Part shown: positions 28,892 through 38,697 of the stretch, piece after piece
How positions within the stretch are numbered: the stretch's first letter is position 1
Layout: every line of letters begins with the position of its first letter
Notes under the pieces: model-generated
What the model was told of the DNA's origin: nothing
Database searches by the model: none
The model's input: the letters and a program-made list of their open reading frames with translations, nothing else
Program-made: the position numbers and the translations under genes
Origin: Rhizobium leguminosarum
GTDB taxonomy: Bacteria > Pseudomonadota > Alphaproteobacteria > Rhizobiales > Rhizobiaceae
Reading direction: 5' to 3'
Length of the DNA: 64,000 nucleotides
Assembly (NCBI RefSeq): GCF_001652265.1
Contig: NZ_LWBS01000208.1
Location: 1 to 64,000, forward strand

Positions 28892-28917
28892 AAAGCCGCC
28901 CGGTCGGGGCGGCTTTC
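28892..28917 (-). terminator. Intrinsic terminator of the outer membrane protein gene
   Basis: AAAGCCGCC (28892-28900) pairs with GGCGGCTTT (to 28917). Read on the minus strand, the stem ends in GGCGGCTTTTTCG, a good T-run 20 bases or so after the OMP stop. Confidence 0.8.
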
Positions 28918-28936
28918 AGAGGTCAGGGGTTTGGAC

Positions 28937-29773
28937 TTACTTGTAGACAGGTTGCTGCAGCGGGATTTCCGGCGGCGGTTCGTAGCTCGCCTGGGCGCAG
29001 CCGCCGAAGAGATAGCGGGCGCCGACGCGGGCTTCGTGGGCGCTCAGACCCTTGTCGCGGCCAGGGCCGCCATTGTCGGCATAGCCGAACATGTTGCCGC
29101 CATCGATATGCAGGTAACGGTAGCCGACATCGGCCTTGATGTTGCAGGTCACATCGATCGAAGCGCCGGCCATGAGCGCGTAAGTGAAGCGCCAGTTGCC
29201 CTTGCCGCCATGGGTGACCTCGTCGTCGCAGAAGCTGCCGTCATCGGCGCAAGCGACGTTGCTCAGGTTCTTCCACTTCACGTAAGAACCGCCGATACCG
29301 GCGCCCACATAAGGCGTGACGTAGCCGTATGTGCCGAGATCGACATAGGCGTTGGCGAGCAGTGTATAGGCTGTCAGCGAAGAGCGGTCGCTCGAGGTGC
29401 AGTCCACCAGCGGAAAGCCGCACTGCCCGACCGTCGAGCCGTTGAAATCCGCCTGGGTGAGATAGTCGAAGGTCAGATCGGTGCGTAGATAGCTGTTGAT
29501 CTGGTAACCGACACCACCGCCGACAGTCCATGTGTCATCCAGATCGGCGTCGTCGAAATCGACCTCCGTGGCGTTGCTGCCCTGGAAATAGCGGGCGCCA
29601 CGCAGATCGGTGAAGGCATAGCCGACATCGCCGCGCAGGTACCAGCCGGTCGCTTCGGTGACCGTCACCTCAGGCGGCTGCTCCGGGATAGGCTCGGCAG
29701 GCGCCAGGTCCGCGGAATAGGCGTTTGTCGCGATCAACATTGCGGCGAAGATGCCGGACAAGCTTCTTTTCAT
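28937..29773 (-). CDS. Outer membrane beta-barrel protein (Omp25/RopB-like)
   Basis: 278 residues. The N-terminus (MKRSLSGIFAAMLIATNAYSA) is a signal peptide followed by a Pro-rich linker (PAEPIPEQPPEVTVTEATGW) and alternating aromatic strands typical of small OmpA-like barrels (WYLRGDVGYAFTDLRGARY, GGGVGYQINSYLRTDLTFDY, YVTPYVGAGIGGSYVKWKN, DVGYRYLHIDGGNMF, ARVGARYLFGG). Paired cysteines in loops may form disulfides. The start at 29773 is preferred over 29782. It resembles the rhizobial/Brucella surface antigen family. The upstream 260 bases up to glmM hold no other gene apart from the glmM terminator. Confidence 0.85.
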   Translation of the reverse strand: MKRSLSGIFAAMLIATNAYSADLAPAEPIPEQPPEVTVTEATGWYLRGDVGYAFTDLRGARYFQGSNATEVDFDDADLDDTWTVGGGVGYQINSYLRTDLTFDYLTQADFNGSTVGQCGFPLVDCTSSDRSSLTAYTLLANAYVDLGTYGYVTPYVGAGIGGSYVKWKNLSNVACADDGSFCDDEVTHGGKGNWRFTYALMAGASIDVTCNIKADVGYRYLHIDGGNMFGYADNGGPGRDKGLSAHEARVGARYLFGGCAQASYEPPPEIPLQQPVYK

Positions 29774-29989
29774 GGATCCCACTCCAAAATCCCGTTGCGT
29801 CGGCAGGCTCGGTCGCTGCCAATCTGGTACGCTTCGGATGGATAATGAATGGGAAACGTTAAAAGCTACTTAACCACGATTATTTACCTTGATGCCAGGC
29901 ATCAAGGCGGCCCGAAACATAGATCGGTTTGGCTCATCGGGATGGTTTGGCCGCGGCGATCAGCTCAAAATAGTGCGCATGCATAACAA

Positions 29990-30017
29990 AAAGGCCGGCA
30001 CTTGCGCACCGGCTTTT
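29990..30017 (-). terminator. Intrinsic terminator of glmM
   Basis: On the minus strand AAGCCGG and CCGGCCTT form an imperfect stem around a loop of about 10 bases, followed by a TTTTTG run, 20 bases after the glmM stop. Confidence 0.65.
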
Positions 30018-30037
30018 GACATCTCGCCCCGAAAAAA

Positions 30038-31390
30038 TCAGGCGGCAGTCCGGACGTTCGAGATCGTGCCGATCAACTCGTTGACGATGCGCTCGATCTG
30101 GGCGCGATCGTCGCCTTCGGCCATGACGCGGATCAATGGCTCAGTGCCCGAGGGGCGGATGACGAGGCGGCCGTTCCTGGCAAGCTCGGCTTCGGCATCG
30201 GCGATCGCCTTCTGCACCCGGATATCCTCCAGCGGCTTGCCACCGCTGATGCGGACATTGCGCAGCAGCTGCGGCACCGGCTCGAAGCGACGGCAGACCT
30301 CGCTGACGGTCCGGCCGGTGCGTTTGACTGCGGCCAGGATCTGCAGGGCCGCGACGAGACCGTCGCCGGTCGTGCCGTAATCCGAAAGCACGATATGGCC
30401 CGACTGCTCGCCACCGACATTGTAATTGTGCTGGCGCATATGCTCGACGACGTAGCGGTCGCCGACCCGCGTGCGGGCAAGCGCCATGCCGCGCTCATCG
30501 AGAAAGCGCTCGAGTCCGAGATTGGACATGACGGTCGCAACGATACCATTGCCGCGCAGCTGCTGGCTCTCGGCCCAGCTTTCGGCGATGACGGCCATCA
30601 ACTGGTCGCCGTCGACGATCGAACCGTTTTCATCGACGATGATGACGCGGTCCGCGTCGCCGTCGAGCGCGATGCCGATATCGGCGCGCACCTCGTCGAC
30701 CTTCTTCTGCAGCGCGACGGGACTGGTGGAACCACAATTGAGGTTGATGTTGATGCCGCTCGGCTCGTTGCCGATAGTGACGACCTCAGCACCGAGTTCC
30801 CAGAGCACGGCGGGCGCCACCTTGTAGGCGGCCCCGTTGGCGCAATCGATGGCGATCCGGAGACCCTGCAGCGTGACGTCGCGCGGCAGCGTGCGTTTGA
30901 CGTGCTCGAGATAGCGATAGATATCGCCATCGACGCGCTTGGCTCGGCCGATTTCCTCAGCCTTGGCAAGCTGCCCCGATAGATCCTTCTCGAGCAGATC
31001 CTCGATCTGCGCTTCGATGTCATCGGAGAGCTTGTAGCCGTCCGGACCGAAAAGTTTGATGCCATTGTCTTGGAACGGATTGTGCGAGGCCGAAATCATC
31101 ACCCCAATATCGCATCGCAGGGAACGCGTCAGCATGGCAACCGCAGGTGTCGGAATAGGGCCGAGCAGGAACACGTCCAGTCCAGCCGCGGTAAAACCGG
31201 CCACGAGGGCATTCTCCAGCATGTATCCCGACAGGCGCGTGTCCTTGCCGATCACCACACGATGACGGTGGGCGCCGTTACGGAAAATCGTTCCTGCGGC
31301 GATGCCAACCCGCATCGCAAGGTCCGGCGTCATAGGGAAGACGTTGGCCTGGCCGCGAATGCCGTCCGTACCGAAATAGCGTCTTTTCAT
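30038..31390 (-). CDS. glmM: Phosphoglucosamine mutase
   Basis: 450 residues. GlmM isomerises glucosamine 6-P to glucosamine 1-P for peptidoglycan and LPS synthesis. It begins [20 protein letters not shown]; the phospho-serine loop is [20 protein letters not shown], the metal loop [16 protein letters not shown], and the sugar loop [19 protein letters not shown]. The start at 31390 follows AGGAGTGCAG. It is the last gene of the tilS-ftsH-glmM block; a terminator hairpin between it and ftsH suggests it also has its own transcription start. Confidence 0.97.
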   Translation of the reverse strand: MKRRYFGTDGIRGQANVFPMTPDLAMRVGIAAGTIFRNGAHRHRVVIGKDTRLSGYMLENALVAGFTAAGLDVFLLGPIPTPAVAMLTRSLRCDIGVMISASHNPFQDNGIKLFGPDGYKLSDDIEAQIEDLLEKDLSGQLAKAEEIGRAKRVDGDIYRYLEHVKRTLPRDVTLQGLRIAIDCANGAAYKVAPAVLWELGAEVVTIGNEPSGININLNCGSTSPVALQKKVDEVRADIGIALDGDADRVIIVDENGSIVDGDQLMAVIAESWAESQQLRGNGIVATVMSNLGLERFLDERGMALARTRVGDRYVVEHMRQHNYNVGGEQSGHIVLSDYGTTGDGLVAALQILAAVKRTGRTVSEVCRRFEPVPQLLRNVRISGGKPLEDIRVQKAIADAEAELARNGRLVIRPSGTEPLIRVMAEGDDRAQIERIVNELIGTISNVRTAA

Positions 31391-31577
31391 CTGCACTCCT
31401 GCGCTTTCCGCGCGCCATTCAAGGCAGCGCACCGTTCCAAGCGAATCCGGCTTCAGTGAATTGTCGTCAATCCACGAGCGTGATTCATACTTGCCTCAAT
31501 TCAGCGGAATGCCACAAAATGCGGCGATCAGCACGTAAATTAGCAAGAAAAATGATTATATCCCGTTACCAATAGAA

Positions 31578-31611
31578 AAGGCCGGATCTCCCACTTCGGA
31601 AATCCGGCCTT
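31578..31611 (-). terminator. Intrinsic terminator of ftsH
   Basis: AAGGCCGGAT (31578-31587) pairs perfectly with ATCCGGCCTT (31602-31611) around a 14-base loop, 20 bases past the ftsH stop; on the minus strand the stem is followed by TTCTATTGG. Confidence 0.75.
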
Positions 31612-31631
31612 GTTCAAGGTAGTGCCGTTGT

Positions 31632-33563
31632 TCAATGCGGCTGCGGTTCGAGACCGCCTTCGGGCTCGTCACCCTTGGTGGCGGGCCGTGCGCCGGCCTT
31701 CGGAACGGCTGAGCCGCGGCTTGGCGGCGAATCGTCACCGAGATCGCGGGAAGGTTTCTCGCCGCGGAGCAGTGCCTTGATCTCTTCGCCGGTCAACGTC
31801 TCGTATTCGAGCAGACCTTCGGCAAGCACGACGAATTCGTCGTGCTTTTCCGTCAGGATCGTGCGGGCCTGCGTATAGGCTTCGTCGATCAGGCGGCGCA
31901 CTTCATTGTCGATCTTCTGCGCGGTTGCTTCCGAAACATTCTTCGACTGCGAAACCGAGTGGCCGAGGAAGACTTCCTGCTGGTTCTCGCCATAGGCGAC
32001 CTGACCGAGCTGATCGGAAAAGCCCCACTGCGTGACCATGGCGCGGGCAAGCTTGGTCGCCTGCTCGATGTCGGAGGAGGCGCCCGAAGTGATGTTTTCC
32101 TTGCCGAAGGTAAGCTCTTCGGCAACGCGGCCGCCCATCATGATGCAGAGGCGTGAGACCATCCACTTGTAGCTCATCGAGTAGCGGTCGCCCTCGGGAA
32201 GCTGCATGACCATGCCGAGCGCACGGCCGCGCGGAATGATCGTCGCCTTGTGCAGCGGATCGGCGACGGCGACATTGAGCGCGGTCATGGCGTGTCCGGC
32301 CTCATGGTAAGCGGTGAGCTTCTTTTCCGCCTCGGTCATCGCCGAGGACCGGCGCTCGGCGCCCATCATGATCTTGTCCTTGGCGTCCTCGAATTCCTGC
32401 ATGGTGACGACGCGCTTGTTGCGGCGAGCTGCCATGAGGGCGGCTTCGTTGACGAGGTTCATCAGGTCAGCGCCGGAAAAACCGGGCGTGCCGCGGGCGA
32501 GAATCTTGAGATCGACATTCGGCGCCAGCGGAACGTTGCGGGCATGTACCTTGAGGATACGCTCGCGGCCGACGATGTCGGGGTTCGGCACGACGACCTG
32601 ACGGTCGAAACGGCCGGGACGCAGCAACGCCGGATCGAGCACGTCAGGGCGGTTGGTCGCAGCGATCAGGATCACGCCTTCATTCGCCTCGAAGCCGTCC
32701 ATTTCGACCAGCAGCTGGTTCAGCGTCTGCTCGCGTTCGTCATTGCCGCCGCCGAGACCGGCGCCGCGATGGCGGCCGACGGCATCGATTTCGTCAATGA
32801 AGATGATGCAGGGCGCATTCTTCTTCGCCTGCTCGAACATATCGCGCACGCGGCTTGCACCGACACCGACGAACATTTCGACGAAATCGGAGCCCGAAAT
32901 GGTGAAGAAGGGCACATTGGCTTCGCCGGCGACCGAGCGGGCGAGCAGCGTCTTGCCGGTGCCCGGAGGACCGACGAGCAGCACGCCACGCGGAATCTTG
33001 CCGCCGAGACGCTGGAACTTCTGCGGATCACGCAGGAATTCGACGATTTCCTCGAGATCCTGCTTGGCCTCGTCGACACCGGCGACGTCTTCGAAAGTCA
33101 CGCGGCCATGCGCTTCGGTCAAAAGCTTGGCCTTGGACTTGCCGAAGCCCATCGCGCCGCGTGAGCCGCCTTGCATCTGCCGCATGAAGAACAGCCAGAC
33201 GCCGAGAATCAGAAGCATCGGCAAAAGTGTGCCGAGATAGCTCAGGAAGCCGGAAGAACCATCAGTCTCCGGACGCGCGGTGACGGCCACGTTCTTGCCC
33301 TGCAGGCGGTCGAGCAGACTGTCGTCGATCACAGGCGAATAGGTCTGGAAGGTATTGTTGTTCTCCAGATATGTCCCGGTCAACCGGTTACCGGTGACCA
33401 CGACATCCTTCACGCGGCCCGCATCGACCTCACGCAGAAACTGCGAATAAGGGATTTCGCGGGAGCCCGTCTGTGCCGGCGCCGTCTGGAACATACTGAA
33501 AAGGGCGATCAGCAGAAGCGCGATGATCGCCCACAAGGCGAAATTACGTAAGTTAGGGTTCAT
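31632..33563 (-). CDS. ftsH: ATP-dependent zinc metalloprotease FtsH
   Basis: 643 residues, membrane-anchored AAA+ protease degrading misfolded membrane proteins and regulators such as LpxC. It starts [20 protein letters not shown] (first membrane helix), with a second helix at [15 protein letters not shown]. Walker A is [12 protein letters not shown], Walker [17 protein letters not shown], the second region of homology [20 protein letters not shown], and the zinc site HEAGHAM with a downstream Asp. The start at 33563 is chosen over 33578 because MNPNLRN is the family beginning. It sits 96 bases after tilS in the same orientation. Confidence 0.97.
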   Translation of the reverse strand: MNPNLRNFALWAIIALLLIALFSMFQTAPAQTGSREIPYSQFLREVDAGRVKDVVVTGNRLTGTYLENNNTFQTYSPVIDDSLLDRLQGKNVAVTARPETDGSSGFLSYLGTLLPMLLILGVWLFFMRQMQGGSRGAMGFGKSKAKLLTEAHGRVTFEDVAGVDEAKQDLEEIVEFLRDPQKFQRLGGKIPRGVLLVGPPGTGKTLLARSVAGEANVPFFTISGSDFVEMFVGVGASRVRDMFEQAKKNAPCIIFIDEIDAVGRHRGAGLGGGNDEREQTLNQLLVEMDGFEANEGVILIAATNRPDVLDPALLRPGRFDRQVVVPNPDIVGRERILKVHARNVPLAPNVDLKILARGTPGFSGADLMNLVNEAALMAARRNKRVVTMQEFEDAKDKIMMGAERRSSAMTEAEKKLTAYHEAGHAMTALNVAVADPLHKATIIPRGRALGMVMQLPEGDRYSMSYKWMVSRLCIMMGGRVAEELTFGKENITSGASSDIEQATKLARAMVTQWGFSDQLGQVAYGENQQEVFLGHSVSQSKNVSEATAQKIDNEVRRLIDEAYTQARTILTEKHDEFVVLAEGLLEYETLTGEEIKALLRGEKPSRDLGDDSPPSRGSAVPKAGARPATKGDEPEGGLEPQPH

Positions 33564-33659
33564 TGAACTCCCCAGCATGGAACAGCCGCCTCATGGCGAC
33601 CGTCTTATTCGTTTCTAACATAGGGTTGCGCCGCGCGATTGCCAAGGCGACACCCCAGG

Positions 33660-35084
33660 TCAGATGGTTTTTCCGTCAATACTTCTTAAAGGCAGCCTCG
33701 CATAGGGCGCCGTCGCGAAAACCGCCGAAAGCCTATTGCCAAAGATGAAGTCAAATCGTGTCAAAAAGCGGTCGAAGGGTGCGAAATAGGGTGTTAGTTC
33801 GACCATCCGGTCGGATTCCTCAGATAAAGGGTTTCCTTCGGCAGATAAAACCGGCGCTGCAGCGATGGCGCGCTTCCATGCATCCTTGGGAACGTGATGC
33901 ATACGCCCCCTCATTCCTGTCCTCGGACTTGATCCGAGGGATGTCGCGGGAATCCAGCCACCACGCTTCTGCGCGGTGATTGACTCAATAAAGCGTGAAG
34001 TGTCTTGCGCGCCGAAGTCCTTGGGCGCCTGGATCTCAATTGATGCGGCCGACGCATTGCGCGCATAAAACCTTCCATCCCAAACCCCAGCCTCTCCCGG
34101 CTGCAATACCAGCGGCAATATCCCCCGGCTCTCGCGCGCCAAATAAAGCCCGTCACGTCGCAAATCGAACACCACCCTGCCAACGGTCATCCGTCCCGGC
34201 TCACTGCGGGTGACAAATGCAAGGATATGCTCCATATGCGCCCTCCCCGGTGCAAACGGCAGCCCACCGAAAACGGCTGTCAGACGGCCGAGTGCATAAT
34301 CGAGGACCGCCCGATCCTGCCGCAACCCGTCGGGCGTCACCTGCCCGAGCAGACCGCCGTGAAGCGTGAAATGACGATCCAGCCATTCTGCTCCCCTAGC
34401 CGAAAGAGCCAGTCGCGCTTCCCAGGCCGCGCGGATATTCCTCTCGGCACCTGCATCGGTCGAGAGCTTCCGGCGTGTCCGCACGCGCTCATAGGTCACA
34501 TCTTCGTTGCTCGGATCATCGATCCACGGAACGCCCCGCTCCTTGAGGAAAGCGCGGATATCTGCCCGGCTGGAAAAGAGAAGCGGCCGCAAAATCCAGA
34601 AGCGCCGGTTAAAGAGCACCGCATCCGCAATGCCGGTCGAAATCTGCTCCGTTCGCATCCCACGCATCTGCAGTGTTTCGCGCTGGTCGTCGAACGTATG
34701 GCCAGTGACGATGAGATCGGCTTCGAAACTTTCGGCGGCGGTTGTCAGCAGGCCATAGCGCGCCTCGCGGGCCGCCGCCATGATGCCGGTTTTCGGCTTG
34801 TCGCCCTCCCAGATCATGGTGGTGTGGGGAATGCCAAGCGATGCGCAGAGGGCTGCGACTTCACGCGCCTCGTCTGCCGAGCCGACGCGCAACGCATGAT
34901 CGACAGTCGCAGCGCAAAGGGACATCTTGAGATGGGGTGCGGCCTTCACGGCTTCATCGAGAAGAAGAACCAGGCCGGTGGAATCGCTGCCGCCTGAAAT
35001 CGCGACGAGAATGCGCGCGGGGCTTTGAAGCGACGTGAGAAACTGGAGGATCGCCCGTTGAGGCGATGCGATTTCCGGAGACAT
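33660..35084 (-). CDS. tilS: tRNA(Ile)-lysidine synthase TilS, with repeat-derived insert
   Basis: 474 residues. TilS adds lysine to C34 of tRNA-Ile(CAT), changing its decoding from AUG to AUA. The PP-loop is ILVAISGGSDSTGLVLLLDE; further family motifs are VDHALRVGSADEAREVAALC, VTGHTFDDQRET and PLLFSSRADIRAFLKE. A palindromic genomic repeat (33905-34030) is translated in frame as residues about 352-393 (PKDFGAQDTSRFIESITAQK, then RGGWIPATSLGSSPRTGMRG), replacing or enlarging a weakly conserved C-terminal linker. It starts 11 bases after cpoB, so the two are likely co-translated. Confidence 0.93.
   Translation of the reverse strand: MSPEIASPQRAILQFLTSLQSPARILVAISGGSDSTGLVLLLDEAVKAAPHLKMSLCAATVDHALRVGSADEAREVAALCASLGIPHTTMIWEGDKPKTGIMAAAREARYGLLTTAAESFEADLIVTGHTFDDQRETLQMRGMRTEQISTGIADAVLFNRRFWILRPLLFSSRADIRAFLKERGVPWIDDPSNEDVTYERVRTRRKLSTDAGAERNIRAAWEARLALSARGAEWLDRHFTLHGGLLGQVTPDGLRQDRAVLDYALGRLTAVFGGLPFAPGRAHMEHILAFVTRSEPGRMTVGRVVFDLRRDGLYLARESRGILPLVLQPGEAGVWDGRFYARNASAASIEIQAPKDFGAQDTSRFIESITAQKRGGWIPATSLGSSPRTGMRGRMHHVPKDAWKRAIAAAPVLSAEGNPLSEESDRMVELTPYFAPFDRFLTRFDFIFGNRLSAVFATAPYARLPLRSIDGKTI
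33905..34030. repeat. Palindromic repeat inside tilS coding sequence
   Basis: Shares with the intergenic element at 43247-43391 the end CCCTCATTCCTGT, then GGAATCCAGCCA, GCGCGGTGA/GCGCCGTGA, and the right part GTCCTTGGGCGCCTGGAT versus GACTTGGGCGCACTGGAT. It also contains a private hairpin, CTCGGACTTGATCCGAG. The far right arm of the full element is missing. The reading frame stays open throughout. Confidence 0.75.
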
Positions 35085-35095
35085 TCCGGAAGCCC

Positions 35096-36082
35096 TCAGC
35101 AGGCGAGGCGCTTCTGTTCGCTCGCAACCTTGCTTATGACGGCGCGCGAGGCCTTCGGATAACGCTTAGAGACTTCGCGCAGCGTCGCGCAGGCCGTCTC
35201 GGTATTGTCGAGGGCGGCAAGCGACATGCCGAGCTTCAGCAGCATTTCCGGCGCCTTTTCCGATGTACCGTATTTCTGGTGCGCATTGAGAAAGGTCTTG
35301 GCCGCCTCGTTGTATTTGCCCTGCGAGTAGAGTGCTTCGCCGAGCCAGAAATTGGCGTCCGCCGCCCGCGCGCTGCTCGGGTAGTGGGTGATGTACTGCG
35401 TGAATTCCTGTTCGGCTGTGCTGTAATCACCGGATAGCACGTGGCCGTAGGCGGCCTTATACTGGTCGGCCTCGCTGCCGAGCGAGGCGGTCTGCTGCGG
35501 CGTTTTGCTATTGGCATCGGGAATCGGCCCGGAGCCGATCTTGGCATTTTCGTCGACGCTTCCGCCGATCGGATTGCCGTTCTGATCGAAATCGATCGAG
35601 CCGAGCTCCTTCGGCGGTTGGCCGAGACCGCTATTCTCCGGCACCCTGGTGGAGGGAGCCGTTTCGGCTCCCTGCGGTGCTTGGATCACCTTGGCGATGT
35701 CGTCGCCGCCGGAGGCTGCCGGAGCGCCATCGGTCTCGCTCTTCTTGACAGGGGCCTTGGCGGCACCGCCGGCACCGGTCTTTTCGAGCTGCTGGAAGCG
35801 GAATTCATTGTCTTCCTGCTGCTTGCGGATCGTCTCCTGCATCTGCAGAAGCTGAAAGCTCATCTCTTCGATCCGGCCGTTCAGCTGCCGCAACTGCTCT
35901 TCGAGCTGCTGCACGCGGACCTCTGCATCGCCGCTCTGCACCTTGATGACGGGCGGCGGCGCCTGGTTTTCCGCGGATCGGCCGCCGAGATGTAGCCCGA
36001 AGAACGAGGCAGAATAGGCCGCCCGTTCGCTTCCGGTCACAGCCGCGAGGCACAGCATGCCTGCCACGACAAATTTCTTCAT
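35096..36082 (-). CDS. cpoB: Tol-Pal system protein CpoB/YbgF
   Basis: 328 residues, periplasmic. A signal peptide (MKKFVVAGMLCLAAVTGSER) is followed by a coiled coil (DAEVRVQQLEEQLRQLNGRI, then MQETIRKQQEDNEFRFQQLE) that trimerises, a disordered linker, and C-terminal tetratricopeptide repeats (QYKAAYGHVLSGDYSTAEQE and ANFWLGEALYSQGKYNEAAK). CpoB links Tol-Pal to peptidoglycan synthesis at the division site. The start at 36082 gives the signal peptide directly. It follows pal across a terminator hairpin. Confidence 0.93.
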   Translation of the reverse strand: MKKFVVAGMLCLAAVTGSERAAYSASFFGLHLGGRSAENQAPPPVIKVQSGDAEVRVQQLEEQLRQLNGRIEEMSFQLLQMQETIRKQQEDNEFRFQQLEKTGAGGAAKAPVKKSETDGAPAASGGDDIAKVIQAPQGAETAPSTRVPENSGLGQPPKELGSIDFDQNGNPIGGSVDENAKIGSGPIPDANSKTPQQTASLGSEADQYKAAYGHVLSGDYSTAEQEFTQYITHYPSSARAADANFWLGEALYSQGKYNEAAKTFLNAHQKYGTSEKAPEMLLKLGMSLAALDNTETACATLREVSKRYPKASRAVISKVASEQKRLAC

Positions 36083-36190
36083 ATGTATCGTCCTGTCCCA
36101 GTGATTCTTCGCACCTCGATGGCACGAACAGGAGATTTTTCCAATTGCTTTCAAAAAGCAACGGAGTCTGGCCAAAGTGTGGTCAAAAAG

Positions 36191-36219
36191 AAAAGGCGGC
36201 CCCACGCGGGACCGCCTTT
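36191..36219 (-). terminator. Intrinsic terminator of pal
   Basis: AAAGGCGG and CCGCCTTT flank a GC-rich loop region with inner GGCCCC/GGGACC pairing; on the minus strand it is followed by TTTTCTTTTT, 27 bases past the pal stop. Confidence 0.8.
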
Positions 36220-36245
36220 CGAAAAAGCGAATTGTTGCTCGGCAA

Positions 36246-36776
36246 TTACATGCCGGCGCCGCCGAGAACCGTGACCGCGCGCCGGTTCTGCGACCAGCAG
36301 GAAATGTCGTCGCAGACGGCGACCGGACGTTCCTTGCCGTAGGAGATCGTCTTCAGGCGCTGAGCCGGGACGCCGCGCGAAGCGAGATAGTCCTTGGCGG
36401 CCGCCGCACGGCGGGCGCCAAGCGCAAGGTTGTATTCGCGCGTGCCGCGTTCGTCGGCATGGCCTTCGACGGTGATCTGGTAGTTCGGGTAGCGGCTGAG
36501 CCACTGGGCCTGACGGTCGAGCGTCTGCGAGGCATCGGCGCGGATCGACGAGGAGTCGGTATCGAAGAAGATGCGGTCGCCGACATTGACCGTGAAGTCC
36601 TGGGCAGAGCCTGGCGTCGCGGCACCAGCACCGGTGCCGAGGCCGAGGTCGCCGGCGCTGTTCGGCGGCTTCTTGGCGCAGCTCGCGAGCGCTAGGCCGG
36701 CGATAAGCGCGATCATGACGGGGTTGCGGGCGAAATTCTGCATGCGGCTCATTGCCGGGGTATGAATTCGGCTCAT
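36246..36776 (-). CDS. pal: Peptidoglycan-associated lipoprotein Pal
   Basis: 176 residues. The N-terminus (MSRIHTPAMSRMQNFARNPV) leads to a lipobox LALASC, so the mature protein is lipid-anchored to the outer membrane. The OmpA-like peptidoglycan-binding domain has IFFDTDSSSIRADASQTLDR, VEGHADERGTREYNLALGAR and RAAAAKDYLASRGV, with the Asp and Arg that grip diaminopimelate. The start at 36776 follows AAGGAGACCGGCC. It partners TolB and TolA in outer membrane constriction at division. Confidence 0.96.
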   Translation of the reverse strand: MSRIHTPAMSRMQNFARNPVMIALIAGLALASCAKKPPNSAGDLGLGTGAGAATPGSAQDFTVNVGDRIFFDTDSSSIRADASQTLDRQAQWLSRYPNYQITVEGHADERGTREYNLALGARRAAAAKDYLASRGVPAQRLKTISYGKERPVAVCDDISCWSQNRRAVTVLGGAGM

Positions 36777-36928
36777 GGCCGGTCTCCTTGCGATTTCATC
36801 AGGGTTTCCGGACAGTAACCGCACTCGGTTAACCGCCCCTCAAAGATTATGGTTAACGATTTGCTGATTTGTCCCTTGGTCGCTCGGTTCCATGACTTTG
36901 GGGCGACATGAAGGCAGCAGCGCATCGC

Positions 36929-38236
36929 CTACTCCATAAGCGGCGACCAGGCCGGGTCGGAACCGTAGGTCGGCGTCTTCACGAGCTGCTCGTTGTAACC
37001 GGTCAGATCGATCGAATAGAGCTGCGGACCGCCCGCCCCCGCCGCCTGGCGGAAGAACATCAGCACGCGGCCGTTCGGCGCCCAGGTCGGGCCCTCATTG
37101 TGGAAGCCGGTCGTCAGGATGCGCTCGCCGGAACCATCCGGCTTCATCACGCCGATCGAGAACTTGCCGCCGGCCTGTTTGGTGAAGGCAATGAGATCGC
37201 CGCGCGGCGACCAGACCGGCGTCGAATAGGAGCCGTCGCCGAAGGAAATACGGGTCTGGCCCGAGCCATCGGCGTTCATCACGTAGATCTGCGGCTTTCC
37301 GCCGCGGTCGCTTTCGAAGCTGACGCGTCCGCCGTCAGGCGAATAGGAGGGCGACGTGTCGATCGCCGCCGTCGAGGTCAACCGCGTCGTCGTGCGCGAG
37401 CGCAGGTCCATCGTATAGATATTGGAATTGGCGTCCTGCTGCAGGCTCATGATCACCTTCTGACCATCAGGCGAAAAGCGCGGCGAAAATGTCATGCCGG
37501 GGAAATTGCCGACGACTTCGCGCTGCCCGGTTTCGAGCTGCAGGAGATAGACGCGCGGCTGCTGGTTGGCAAAGGACATGTAGGTGACTTCCTGCCGGCT
37601 CGGCGAGAAGCGCGGCGTCAGCACGAGATCGCTGCCATCGGTCAGCATCCGCACGTTGAAGCCGTCCTGGTCCATGATCGCCAGCTGGCGCTTGCGCTGC
37701 TGCTTGGTGCCTGATTCGGAGACAAAGACGACGCGGGTATCGAAATACCCCTCTTCGCCGGTGATCTGCTTGTAGATCGCATCGGCGATGATGTGAGCGA
37801 CACGCCGCCAGTTCTCCGGCTGCGTATAGAACTGCTGACCGGTCATCTGCTGTCCGGCAAAAGTATCCCACAGGCGGAATTCGGCACGAAGGCGGCCATC
37901 CGCTTCCTTGGTAACCCGGCCGGTGACCAACGCCTGGGCATTGATGACCTTCCAGTCCTCGAAGCGCGGCGAAGCGTCGGGATTAGAAATCTTCTCGATG
38001 AAGGCGCTTTTGTTGATCGGTGCGAAGAGACCGGACCGCTGCAAGTCGGCGGCGATGACTTGCGAGACCTGCGCGCCCATGTCGCCCTGGAAATCAGTCA
38101 CCGCGATCGGAAGCGGCTGGATATTACCCTTGTTGATATTGATCTCGACAAGCGCGTTCGCCGGAGTCGTAAAGACTGCGGCCCCGACTAGACCGGCAAC
38201 GACCATCAGGGCGCGGATGAGGGAACACTTGACCAT
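36929..38236 (-). CDS. tolB: Tol-Pal system beta-propeller protein TolB
   Basis: 435 residues. A signal peptide ([20 protein letters not shown]) precedes the N-terminal domain ([20 protein letters not shown]) and a six-bladed propeller with repeated WSPDG/FSPDG-type blades ([54 protein letters not shown]). TolB shuttles between Pal and TolA in the periplasm. It is 23 bases behind the TolA-C-like gene and 150 ahead of pal. Confidence 0.96.
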   Translation of the reverse strand: MVKCSLIRALMVVAGLVGAAVFTTPANALVEININKGNIQPLPIAVTDFQGDMGAQVSQVIAADLQRSGLFAPINKSAFIEKISNPDASPRFEDWKVINAQALVTGRVTKEADGRLRAEFRLWDTFAGQQMTGQQFYTQPENWRRVAHIIADAIYKQITGEEGYFDTRVVFVSESGTKQQRKRQLAIMDQDGFNVRMLTDGSDLVLTPRFSPSRQEVTYMSFANQQPRVYLLQLETGQREVVGNFPGMTFSPRFSPDGQKVIMSLQQDANSNIYTMDLRSRTTTRLTSTAAIDTSPSYSPDGGRVSFESDRGGKPQIYVMNADGSGQTRISFGDGSYSTPVWSPRGDLIAFTKQAGGKFSIGVMKPDGSGERILTTGFHNEGPTWAPNGRVLMFFRQAAGAGGPQLYSIDLTGYNEQLVKTPTYGSDPAWSPLME

Positions 38237-38259
38237 ATCAAAACAAGCCTTTCAGCACT

Positions 38260-38697
38260 TTATAGGTTCAGTTGGCTGACATCGAAGTTCAAAACAACTT
38301 CCTTCCAGACATCGTATTTGTCTTTTGGAAGCATCGCGTAAGGAGCTGCACGGACAATTGCGCGAAGAGCTGCGTCGGTAATGATTTTACGTGTACGTTC
38401 GCTGCCACCACTGACCTCCGCATCGGGAGTTCCGATAATGCGACCGTTCCTATCGAGGCGCACACGGAACCTTAGATGAACGCTGGCGGCGTCCTTCAGG
38501 TCCGCAGGGAGCACAAAACGATTTTCGATGGCATTTCGCATCGCGTCGATAACGGGCACACTTAAAATCTTTGCTTTTGAGTCAGTATTTTCCCGACTCA
38601 TCGTCTCCGCATGTCCATCAGGCGGCAGCGAGAAAGCAGCCATTAACATCGTCAGCGCCCCGATAGACTTCGCGAAATGGGATAAGCTAATCAACAT
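38260..38697 (-). CDS. Freestanding periplasmic TolA C-terminal-domain-like protein
   Basis: 145 residues with a Sec-type signal (FAKSIGALTMLMAAFSLPPD, to GHA) and then a single TolA domain III/TonB-C-like domain. It matches the C-terminus of the adjacent TolA position by position: VHLRFRVRLDRNGRIIGTPD against VHLKVRVQLDPAGNVVGDPE, then VSGGSERTRK against IASGGPDSTRQ, LPKDKYD against LPADKYE, VVLNFDVSQLNL against MDLNFDASDLGI. It lacks TolA's anchor and long linker. Its ATG abuts the tolA stop (TAAATG), implying coupled translation. It probably arose by partial duplication of tolA and may bind TolB, Pal or colicin-type ligands; this is inference. Confidence 0.85.
   Translation of the reverse strand: MLISLSHFAKSIGALTMLMAAFSLPPDGHAETMSRENTDSKAKILSVPVIDAMRNAIENRFVLPADLKDAASVHLRFRVRLDRNGRIIGTPDAEVSGGSERTRKIITDAALRAIVRAAPYAMLPKDKYDVWKEVVLNFDVSQLNL

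Noticed and set aside
33905..34030. tilS as a pseudogene disrupted by the repeat
   Set aside because: The frame is uninterrupted, catalytic motifs are intact and the repeat lies in a C-terminal linker; TilS is normally essential.
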